Shown here: positions 1-6,118 of the stretch, one piece after another | Position numbering within the stretch: position 1 is the stretch's first letter | How the letters are laid out: each line of letters begins with the position of its first letter | Source: Nitrospirota bacterium | GTDB taxonomy: Bacteria; Nitrospinota_A; UBA7883 | DNA length: 7,811 nt | Reading direction: 5' to 3' | Assembly: GCA_011052055.1 (NCBI GenBank) | Contig: DRJW01000215.1 | Location: forward strand, 1 to 7,811 | Program-made: the position numbers and the translations under genes | The notes under the pieces: model-generated | Databases searched by the model: none | The model's input: only the letters and a program-made list of their open reading frames with translations | Told to the model about the DNA's origin: nothing

Positions 1-552
1 ATAATTCACAATGGAGACCTCTCATCGTCAGCCTCGAACAAGCAGGCGCTCGAAGCGGCCTTTGTCGAAAGGATGGTTGGAACCGATTCTGAGGCGATAC
101 TTCTGGAAGTCGATAACCTGATTACAAAGAAAAAGATGAGCCACCAGATGGTGGAATGGGTGATGTGCCAGAAATTTCCCGCAGAGCTCAATGTTATGAC
201 CGAAACGGAGCGCAAGGAATATCTCGATTTGTTAAACGATCCTGTCCTCGCCAGGTTCAAGATGAGCGGCCCCTCATCCTTTGTCGCCATCATCGGCTCC
301 AAAGTAATCGCCGGAAGGGACAGGGACGGACTTCGCCAGTTGTGGATGGGAAGATCCGAGGACGGCAAGACTGTAATATGGGGCTCAGAGGAAAAAGTCA
401 TCTATCAGAGCGCATGGATTACGGAGAAAAAATTTAAGGCTACAAACTGCGAGCCGGGCCGTCTCGTGGCTTTCGAGATCGGGGACGAAGGAGCCATAAG
501 CGAGGCGTTCGGAGAAACCTTGACGCCAGCCAGCGGGACAATGCCGGTATAG
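1..552 (+). CDS. Glutamate synthase glutamine amidotransferase subunit (class II GATase), 5' end cut off
   Basis: This is the C-terminal 183 residues of a class II (Ntn-type) glutamine amidotransferase, the subunit that would release ammonia from glutamine for the synthase encoded next door. The frame is open from base 1. The first visible residues are IIHNGDLSS, where HNG matches the oxyanion-hole Asn-Gly of the family, so the true start and the catalytic N-terminal Cys lie left of the window. The first in-frame ATG at 73 is internal and not a credible start. Further family signs are GTDSEAILLEVDNL (the usual T-D-T/S-E helix), GPSSFVAIIG and GRDRDGLRQLW, which matches the R-D-x-x-G-L-R-P-L motif, followed by SSEE-like GSEEK and a PGRLVAFE strand. 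It is the first visible gene of a three-gene operon, ending 7 nt before the FMN subunit. The family is secure. Assignment to glutamate synthase, rather than another GATase, rests on the neighbours. Confidence 0.87.
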   Translation: MIHNGDLSSSASNKQALEAAFVERMVGTDSEAILLEVDNLITKKKMSHQMVEWVMCQKFPAELNVMTETERKEYLDLLNDPVLARFKMSGPSSFVAIIGSKVIAGRDRDGLRQLWMGRSEDGKTVIWGSEEKVIYQSAWITEKKFKATNCEPGRLVAFEIGDEGAISEAFGETLTPASGTMPV

Positions 553-559
553 CCATATT

Positions 560-2155
560 ATGAACAGAGCAGAGCAGATGGAGATAGTTGATCGTAAAAT
601 AGTTTACGACCGTCCGCCGAAAATCGGCATCGGCCGAATGGGTGGGCCTTATAAAGTCACTGTGGACCCGGATAAGTGCGTCTGGTGTTATACCTGCGTC
701 TTCGAATGCACCCACAATATTACTATGCCCAAACGCCCTTTTGGCGTGTTCGAAGATGTGGACGTGTATTACGATGAAAAAAAACGCCGTCTGCCAGATA
801 CAGCAAGACAAGGGGCTTACTTAAAACAGGAGCTGAGAATTCTCGACCAGGACTGCTGTAACTGTAAGCGATGCGTGGCGATGTGCCCCACCGACGCTAT
901 CATCGTGGACACCAATCCGAACTACAAGGTGATAGGAACGCCCGATCATGGAGCCACCACCATTTTCCAGAACCTGCAACGCTCGGAGGGGAGGCTGATG
1001 ACAAGCTCCATGATGGAGTATGACCAGCAACCAGATTATGAGGATTTCCATATCGACGCCTCTATAATACTCAACCCCCAGCGCGACAACAGGAACGAGT
1101 TTGCGGGCCAGCTTGGCAATTGTTATCTGGGCAAACGCTCTGGAAGAAGAATAAAAGTGAGCACTCCGGTTTTCGACGCTCATATGAGTTATGGGTCCAA
1201 CAGCCACGAAGCCTATCTTGCCAGACTGATGGCCTCTATCGAGCTCAACAGGCCGTTTTTTGTGGGCGAAGGGTATCTCCATCCCGATTTCGCGTCGTCG
1301 TTCAAACATTGCATACTCCAGTTCGGCACCGGCGGATTCGGCCCCTGGGTCGATCTGGACCAGTTTATGGGTGTATCTATTAAATATGGGCAAGACGCCA
1401 AAAAAGGAAAAGGTGGGAAACTCCCCGCTCCGAAAAACGACTGGGAAATAGCCCTTATAAGGTGTATTGAGCCATATCGTGACGTAAACTCACCTAACCC
1501 CCAGCATCTGCAATACTCGATAGAAGAGCTCAGAATGCGTATTGCGAGCCTTCGCGCCGCATTGGGCCCCAACAAGCTGGTGGGAGCCGACATATACGGC
1601 ACTATCTGGAACGTAGACCATATCGTCGTCGCGCTGGCCAGAGCCGGATTCGATTATATAACCCTCAGGGGCGGCGGCGGCGGCACGGGAGCCGCTTCTA
1701 TATCCGATCTTCAAAACAGAGGTCTCAACGCCCTGTACATCGGTAAAATAGCCCACGACGCCCTGGTGCGTGAAGGCTTGCGCGAATCTGTGTCACTGAT
1801 AGGAGAAGGCGCGTTTTTAAATCCGAAAATGGCTCTTTTGGGCCTTATGGTCGGCTTTGATTTCATAGGAACGGGGACGAGGCACCTGATACCGGTCGGA
1901 TGCACGATGTGCCGCCGGTGTCACACTGGTCAGTGCGCATGGGGCATTACCGCCAGGCCCTACGGCCACAGAATCGACCCTGAGGAGGGTTATAGACGGA
2001 TAGTTGACATGATGGTGTCGTGGAAGCGCGGCATGGAGGGGCTTTCGGCGGGGCTGGGGTTCACCACCCATGAAGACGTTGTCGGCTCACGCAGGTTCCG
2101 GTATCACGGCAAGAATCCGCTCTTGTTTGAAACTTTCGGCAAACAACCATTTTGA
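560..2155 (+). CDS. Glutamate synthase FMN/Fe-S subunit (archaeal-type GltB2/GlxD-like) with N-terminal ferredoxin domain
   Basis: This 531-residue protein is the synthase core, expected to convert 2-oxoglutarate plus channelled ammonia to glutamate on FMN in the cytoplasm. Residues about 30-120 form a two-cluster ferredoxin: C40-x2-C43-x2-C46-x3-C50 and C99-x2-C102-x2-C105-x3-C109-P. The (beta/alpha)8 FMN domain follows (about 165-490), with AHMSYGSNSHEAY, the family signature IKYGQDAKKGKGGKLP (274-289) and a glycine-rich FMN loop GGGGGTGAAS (371-380). The cluster motif C448-x5-C454-H-x4-C459 matches the [3Fe-4S] site of GltB. Oddities are an extra Cys451 inside that motif and five glycines where most homologues, as I recall them, carry acidic or His/Asp residues. 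ATG 560 lies 7 nt after the upstream stop and has no good Shine-Dalgarno sequence, which suggests translational coupling; ATG 578 is an alternative. An N-methylglutamate synthase-type (MgsC) role is possible but less likely. Confidence 0.9.
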   Translation: MNRAEQMEIVDRKIVYDRPPKIGIGRMGGPYKVTVDPDKCVWCYTCVFECTHNITMPKRPFGVFEDVDVYYDEKKRRLPDTARQGAYLKQELRILDQDCCNCKRCVAMCPTDAIIVDTNPNYKVIGTPDHGATTIFQNLQRSEGRLMTSSMMEYDQQPDYEDFHIDASIILNPQRDNRNEFAGQLGNCYLGKRSGRRIKVSTPVFDAHMSYGSNSHEAYLARLMASIELNRPFFVGEGYLHPDFASSFKHCILQFGTGGFGPWVDLDQFMGVSIKYGQDAKKGKGGKLPAPKNDWEIALIRCIEPYRDVNSPNPQHLQYSIEELRMRIASLRAALGPNKLVGADIYGTIWNVDHIVVALARAGFDYITLRGGGGGTGAASISDLQNRGLNALYIGKIAHDALVREGLRESVSLIGEGAFLNPKMALLGLMVGFDFIGTGTRHLIPVGCTMCRRCHTGQCAWGITARPYGHRIDPEEGYRRIVDMMVSWKRGMEGLSAGLGFTTHEDVVGSRRFRYHGKNPLLFETFGKQPF

Positions 2156-2167
2156 TGATTCCTGATT

Positions 2168-3223
2168 ATGCTTGAAACCGCTAAAAAAGAGATGGAAAAC
2201 GATCCGGTCTTCGATAGCTCTACGCCGCTGGATGATGTTAAAGATTTGCTGAACAATTCGAAAAGCTTGACAATCGATTGCGGTGTGACGAAGATGACCG
2301 GCCCGCGCCTCAACGACTTGATGAAAACGGCCCGCGCCGGGGGCGTTGATGATTTTACGCTTCTGAACGTTTGCGGCCAGAACCTCATCGGCACCGGTGT
2401 CTCCGGCCCGGCCAAAATTGATGTTCACGGGCTCATGGGCAACCATTCCGCGGCTTTCATAGACAAGATCGAACTAAACACATACCCCACATTTTTCCCT
2501 AATCAGGTCTGGTGCCCCGGTGACGCGCAGGTGGCCATCGCAAACACATCCAACCCAACAGACCTGAATATCGGAGGGTCGGTGGACGACCTTTTCGCCA
2601 GCTACTGCCCTTCCGGAACATTCCGGGTCGCAGGACAGGGCGGTAACAGGTGCGGGCTTAGAACCGGCGCGGGAATTCCACACGTATGGAGAGAAATAGA
2701 TTATTCAGAGTTTAAAAACATGACCGGGGATCAGATAAAAGAAGATCTCCTCTACAAATATCAGCTCCGCAAGGCCAAGTTAAACTCTCTTGGTTTCCAG
2801 AAATTCCTTCTCGAATTCAAGAAAAAAATAGAAGATCGCAAGCCGCCCGTAATTGTGTTTGGGCGGCGTGTGAGGGATTACTTCATGGAATACGCCCAGG
2901 GCACAATAGGAGTTATCCTCAATATTTACGACGCTCCTTCTCCGGTTGGATACTACATCTGCTCCGGGATGACTGCGGGCAGAGCTTTTATAAGGGGGGA
3001 TGTCAGCCACGACCGGCTGGGCTCCAATGTAAAATTCAGCTCCATGACCGATGAAAACCGGGAGTTTCTCGACAAACAGATACGGGATTTCTACGAAACA
3101 TTCGATAAACGCCTGACCGACTCATACCAGGAAAAACTGGACGGCTTTGTGAAACAGCTGGACAAAAATCGGGACGGGACGCTGGATCAGTTCGTAAAAA
3201 TAGTTCCTATCGACAGTAAATAG
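2168..3223 (+). CDS. Glutamate synthase GXGXG (beta-helix) domain subunit
   Basis: This 351-residue protein resembles the C-terminal GXGXG domain of GltB, which here stands as its own subunit; in the fused enzyme this right-handed beta-helix is structural and helps couple the amidotransferase and synthase sites. The helix-like repeats are visible as glycine-spaced turns: LLNVCGQNLIGTGVSGP (about 66-81), GDAQVAIANTSNPTDLNIGG (118-137), GTFRVAGQGGNRCGLRTGAG (150-169), then PPVIVFGRRVRDYFMEYAQG (226-245) and ICSGMTAGRAFIRGD (264-278). A charged insert (about 180-225) splits the helix. A helical tail (about 294-345) ends in DKNRDGTLD, which resembles a degenerate EF-hand loop. The gene follows the FMN subunit by 12 nt. 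ATG 2168 has no clear Shine-Dalgarno sequence; ATG 2192 (Met9), preceded by a purine-rich AAAAAAGAG, is a plausible alternative. Family assignment is from pattern and context; the repeats are divergent. Confidence 0.8.
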   Translation: MLETAKKEMENDPVFDSSTPLDDVKDLLNNSKSLTIDCGVTKMTGPRLNDLMKTARAGGVDDFTLLNVCGQNLIGTGVSGPAKIDVHGLMGNHSAAFIDKIELNTYPTFFPNQVWCPGDAQVAIANTSNPTDLNIGGSVDDLFASYCPSGTFRVAGQGGNRCGLRTGAGIPHVWREIDYSEFKNMTGDQIKEDLLYKYQLRKAKLNSLGFQKFLLEFKKKIEDRKPPVIVFGRRVRDYFMEYAQGTIGVILNIYDAPSPVGYYICSGMTAGRAFIRGDVSHDRLGSNVKFSSMTDENREFLDKQIRDFYETFDKRLTDSYQEKLDGFVKQLDKNRDGTLDQFVKIVPIDSK

Positions 3224-3259
3224 CGGCTCCTGCTTCGCGCAAATCACGCTCTGAGACTT

Positions 3260-4654
3260 TCAGCTCGCCATATCGGCTATATCGGAGAAGTTGGTTATAC
3301 GGTTACGCCCCATCTTTTTCGAAACGTAAAGAGCCCTGTCCGCGTACTCTATCAAGTTAACAGGCGTCAAGGTGTCTTCAGGATACGTCGCAAGGCCCAT
3401 GCTGACCGTCAGCTTGCCGCCGGGCTGTTTTTCTTCTCCCTGAATAGCCGTCTCATACACTTCTTTTAGTATCCGCTCAGATACGTCGCGCGCCTGCTTG
3501 AGGTTGGCCTGAGTGAATATTATAGCGAACTCCTCCCCACCGTACCTGGCGACAATATCGGTGTCTCTGGCGGAAAGCCTTAAAAGATTGGCAAGTGTCG
3601 TGAGCACATGATTACCACGCTGATGACCGAAAGTGTCGTTGTAATTTTTAAAATAATCAACATCTATCATGCAAAGCGTGGTCGAGTAGTTATATCGCTC
3701 CGCTCTTCTGATCTCCTTTTCCAGAGTTCGGACAAAATATCTATGGTTATAAAGCTTTGTCAGTCCGTCCGTGACCGCCATGAATTCGGCTTTTTCCAGC
3801 AAGATAGCCTTGTCGATGGCCGCGGCCGCCTGAAGCGCCAGAAGGCTAAGTATGTTTTTCTCACGGTCGGAAAACTCGCGTGGACTAAAATCATCTACAT
3901 ACAGAATGCCGACTATCTTCCCTGAAACTTTAAGGGGAGTCGCAATCAACGACCGCACGCCTATCCTCTCTAGCCGGCTGGTGTCGAAAGCTTTCTCATT
4001 TTTGAGGTCTGTGATAACCGTCGGATGGCTGTTCGACAGGATATGGCCGGTCAGACCGCCAGGCCTCAACTCCCACTCATAATTCTCCGGCATGCCGACT
4101 TTGCTAAGCCCTACAGAAGCCTTGATCTGCATTATGCCTTTTTCTTCATCGTAAAGAGCCAGCGTGCCGGCGCTCATCCCGGTGATGCTCAGGGCGGATT
4201 CCATAATGAGGTCAAGAGTCTGCTTTGTGTTGGCGGCCGAAGCCAGCATCACTCCGGCGCTATAGAGAACCTCCTGCTCGGCCAGATTTTTGGCCATCTC
4301 CCGCTCCATTTTTTTCTGCTCGTCCAGAAGACGCCACAGCAACATGGCGCCCAGCGGGCTCAACAACTGCGATTTTGTCTTTTCTCCTTCCCGCAGATAG
4401 TCTTCAACTGCGGGATTACCGGTAACGTCAACCAGCATTTCTATCTCGTCATTCTCGACAAGCTTCCTGAAATCGTTGTAAAGAGCGATCCCCTGGCTCC
4501 ACGCCTCCATGACGGCCCACCTGTTTTCAGAGCGGTACGCCAAACCTGCGATTCTGACTTCTGGATTATCTCTCAGTATCTCCAGCAAAAAGCTGGCGCC
4601 CTCTCCAGCCCCTATGACACCGACCAGAATTATTCTTCTATTGTTGTCCGCCAA
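3260..4654 (-). CDS. Diguanylate cyclase with Rossmann-like N-terminal domain, GAF and GGDEF domains
   Basis: The protein should make c-di-GMP from two GTP in the cytoplasm under control of two input domains. Residues below count from the furthest upstream in-frame GTG at 4696 (478 aa); I prefer the TTG at 4654 (residue 15), giving 464 aa, because AAAGGGG sits 7 nt before it and the Rossmann strand begins just after. Residues 21-105 look like an NAD-binding fold: VGVIGAGEG with GxGxG at 29-33, then LVDVTGNPAV (88-97). A charged helix, possibly coiled coil (about 122-148), leads to a GAF domain (about 153-297) ending GILYVDD...LLALQAAAAIDKA. The GGDEF domain (about 305-467) starts with the typical TDGLTKLYNHR and has an intact active site, G386-G-E-E-F390. 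The inhibitory I-site R377-x-x-D380 lies exactly five residues before it. No transmembrane segment is evident. It overlaps the upstream cytochrome gene by 17 nt, so the two are probably coupled. GTG 4696 or TTG 4690 are alternative starts. Confidence 0.92.
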   Translation of the reverse strand: MADNNRRIILVGVIGAGEGASFLLEILRDNPEVRIAGLAYRSENRWAVMEAWSQGIALYNDFRKLVENDEIEMLVDVTGNPAVEDYLREGEKTKSQLLSPLGAMLLWRLLDEQKKMEREMAKNLAEQEVLYSAGVMLASAANTKQTLDLIMESALSITGMSAGTLALYDEEKGIMQIKASVGLSKVGMPENYEWELRPGGLTGHILSNSHPTVITDLKNEKAFDTSRLERIGVRSLIATPLKVSGKIVGILYVDDFSPREFSDREKNILSLLALQAAAAIDKAILLEKAEFMAVTDGLTKLYNHRYFVRTLEKEIRRAERYNYSTTLCMIDVDYFKNYNDTFGHQRGNHVLTTLANLLRLSARDTDIVARYGGEEFAIIFTQANLKQARDVSERILKEVYETAIQGEEKQPGGKLTVSMGLATYPEDTLTPVNLIEYADRALYVSKKMGRNRITNFSDIADMAS

Positions 4655-4973
4655 CGATGCGCCCCTTTGGAAAATATGTATTCCTGACAATATCACTCCA
4701 AAAATTGCGTTTTATGCTGTGGCATATCCTGCAACTTTTCGCTGAGGTGTATGGCTCTGCCTCATATTTTGAAGGAGTCGATTTTAAATGACCGGAAGGG
4801 TTAAAATTGCGGTGAACATGACAGCTTTGACAATACTCCGCAATCGTTTTAACCTCGTCAACTGCGTCTAGCTTACCCGCAAACGCTTTATCAACCGGTT
4901 TGGAGGCGCATGATTGCAAAAACAGAAAAACAAGAGCGAGACTCATGGCATACTTAAGTTTAATGTACAGCAC
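4638..4973 (-). CDS. Small di-haem c-type cytochrome lipoprotein
   Basis: This 111-residue protein has a short basic N-terminus (MLYIKLKYAM), a hydrophobic stretch (SLALVFLFL) and a lipobox-like L-Q-S-C with Cys22 as the expected lipidated residue. It should be exported and anchored to a membrane on the periplasmic side. Two haem-attachment motifs are present, C48-Q-S-C51-H52 and C81-R-I-C84-H85. Nearby H54 and H62 could be distal ligands. I do not recognise the family beyond c-type cytochrome; electron transfer is inferred from the motifs. The start is GTG at 4973, since ATG 4946 would remove the two lysines of the signal peptide. A GGAG at 4988-4991 is rather far (14 nt) to serve as its ribosome site, so the start is somewhat uncertain. 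Gln at the lipobox -2 position is atypical. Its 3' end contains the probable start and ribosome-binding site of the diguanylate cyclase. Confidence 0.82.
   Translation of the reverse strand: MLYIKLKYAMSLALVFLFLQSCASKPVDKAFAGKLDAVDEVKTIAEYCQSCHVHRNFNPSGHLKSTPSKYEAEPYTSAKSCRICHSIKRNFWSDIVRNTYFPKGRIVGGQQ
4662..4668 (-). promoter_or_regulatory. Ribosome-binding site for the diguanylate cyclase, inside the cytochrome gene
   Basis: On the minus strand the sequence reads AAAGGGG, 7 nt before an in-frame TTG (4654-4652). This is the strongest Shine-Dalgarno match among the candidate starts. It selects a start just ahead of the Rossmann domain and a 17-nt overlap with the upstream gene, an arrangement typical of translational coupling. 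The competing site is GGAG ahead of TTG 4690. Confidence 0.6.
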
Positions 4974-4997
4974 CTGGTTTATATGAACTCCGATTTA

Positions 4998-5026
4998 TAG
5001 ATATTGCGACAATTATCGTTTTTCAA
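4998..5026 (-). promoter_or_regulatory. Weak candidate sigma-70-type promoter for the cytochrome/diguanylate cyclase pair
   Basis: On the minus strand TTGAAA (5026-5021) is followed after 17 nt by TATCTA (5003-4998), within an AT-rich divergent spacer just upstream of the GTG at 4973. The -35 is good and the -10 poor; an overlapping TATAAA (4999-4994) has a 21-nt spacing. It is offered as a candidate only. Confidence 0.25.
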
Positions 5027-5028
5027 TC

Positions 5029-5045
5029 TATGACACGATATGACA
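5029..5045 (+). repeat. Tandem TATGACA direct repeat upstream of rlmN
   Basis: TATGACA occurs at 5029-5035 and again at 5039-5045, 10 bp apart start to start (one helical turn). It lies between the divergent genes, 18 nt before the rlmN start. It could be an operator half-site pair or chance. Confidence 0.35.
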
Positions 5046-5053
5046 AAGGTCAA

Positions 5054-5058
5054 GAGGA
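5054..5058 (+). promoter_or_regulatory. Ribosome-binding site that sets the rlmN start
   Basis: GAGGA lies 4 nt before ATG 5063. The upstream in-frame ATG at 5030 has no such site, so 5063 is the likelier start. Confidence 0.7.
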
Positions 5059-5062
5059 AGTT

Positions 5063-6094
5063 ATGAATCGTATTGATTTGAAACAGCTCACCAGCGGACA
5101 AACTCTGGATTTCATTAAAAAGGCTGGAGAAAAACCTTTCAGGGCCGGCCAGATAAGAAAATGGCTGTTTGAAAACGGCGTGAGTGATTTTAATAAAATG
5201 ACCAACCTTTCTAAATCGTTAAGGTCGCGCCTTAATGAAATAGCGACGGTAACTGACCTAAAAGAGGAAATAAGCCTGGAATCAGAAGATGGAACTTTAA
5301 AATTCCTGTATCGGCTCGATGACGGCCTGTTTATCGAAAGCGTATTGATTCCCGACGGTAAGCGGATGACTCTTTGCGTCTCGACCCAGGTAGGATGCAA
5401 GCTCAATTGCAGGTTCTGCCTCACCGGGTTGGCTGGTTTTAAACGAGACCTTACCGCAGGAGAGATAGTGGATCAGGTGATCAAAGCGCGGGGAAAAGCT
5501 GATGGTGGCAGAGTTACCAACGTGGTTCTTATGGGCATGGGAGAGCCTCTGGACAATTTCAAAAACACGGTTCAGGCTTTAAAGATCATGACCGATCCAG
5601 ATTTCAGGCTTGTCGGTGTCAGAAAAATCACTCTATCTACGGCTGGAGTGGCCCCAGGTATCGATCTTTTGGCGCAGGAATTTCCAAAAGTTAAACTGGC
5701 CGTATCTCTTAACACATGCGATGACGCCGTACGCGACGATATGATGCCTATCAACAGAAAATATCCGCTCAAAACGCTGGCCTCCTCCCTCGCCCGCTTC
5801 CCTTTGCCGAAAGGAAGAAGGATAACTATCGAGTATGTGATAATTTCAGGTATAAACGATTCAGACGAAGACGCGGAAAAGCTCAAGCGGTTCGCCTTCA
5901 AGTTTCCTTCAAAAATAAACCTGATACCTTACAACGAATGCCAGGAGATATCATACGCCAGGCCTTCGCGCAGGGCGGTCGAGCGATTCGCCGATATCTT
6001 GATATCTGGCGGTCATTCAGTTTTTATCAGGGAAAGCCGGGGCAGTGACATTATGGCCGCCTGCGGTCAGTTAAGAAAGACGGCAAAAACGTGA
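5063..6094 (+). CDS. rlmN: Dual-specificity 23S rRNA A2503 / tRNA A37 C2-methyltransferase RlmN (radical SAM)
   Basis: RlmN methylates C2 of adenine 2503 in 23S rRNA, and A37 of some tRNAs, using S-adenosylmethionine both as radical source and methyl donor. The 343-residue product has an N-terminal accessory helical domain (KPFRAGQIRKWLF). The radical SAM motif is C112-x3-C116-x2-C119 in QVGCKLNCRFCLTG. It also has GMGEPLDN, LSTAGVAPGI and the C-terminal SDIMAACGQL containing Cys334, equivalent to the methyl-carrying cysteine of the family. Cys105 in LCVSTQ and the Glu in FIESVLIPD, also conserved in the family, are present. Length is normal to slightly short. ATG 5063 with GAGGA in front is preferred over ATG 5030, which would add 11 atypical residues. 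The gene stands alone on its strand and converges with the cardiolipin synthase-like gene 24 nt away; no terminator hairpin is evident there. Confidence 0.96.
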   Translation: MNRIDLKQLTSGQTLDFIKKAGEKPFRAGQIRKWLFENGVSDFNKMTNLSKSLRSRLNEIATVTDLKEEISLESEDGTLKFLYRLDDGLFIESVLIPDGKRMTLCVSTQVGCKLNCRFCLTGLAGFKRDLTAGEIVDQVIKARGKADGGRVTNVVLMGMGEPLDNFKNTVQALKIMTDPDFRLVGVRKITLSTAGVAPGIDLLAQEFPKVKLAVSLNTCDDAVRDDMMPINRKYPLKTLASSLARFPLPKGRRITIEYVIISGINDSDEDAEKLKRFAFKFPSKINLIPYNECQEISYARPSRRAVERFADILISGGHSVFIRESRGSDIMAACGQLRKTAKT

Positions 6095-6118
6095 CCCATT
6101 GTCCGAGGTAGAAAACCG

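Noticed and set aside
73..75. ATG 73 as the true start of the amidotransferase gene
   Set aside because: The frame is open to base 1 and the upstream codons encode HNGD, a conserved class II amidotransferase motif, so the gene is truncated by the window.
821..1393. 190-codon minus-strand frame inside the synthase FMN gene
   Set aside because: Shadow of a strongly conserved coding region; no domain, no promoter and no Shine-Dalgarno support.
3224..3259. Bidirectional terminator between the glutamate synthase operon and the cyclase
   Set aside because: Only a 4-bp CTGA/TCAG pairing can be found and there is no T-tract in either direction.
4025..4687. Long open frame (220 codons) on the plus strand opposite the cyclase
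   Set aside because: It lies entirely antisense to a gene with clear Rossmann, GAF and GGDEF motifs, is rich in odd His/Gln/Pro runs, and has no recognisable domain.
5030..5032. ATG 5030 as the rlmN start
   Set aside because: No ribosome site in front; ATG 5063 has GAGGA at good spacing and gives a normal RlmN N-terminus.
6095..6118. Terminator between rlmN and the cardiolipin synthase-like gene
   Set aside because: Only a 3-bp GGT/ACC pairing is visible and there is no T-run; not supportable.
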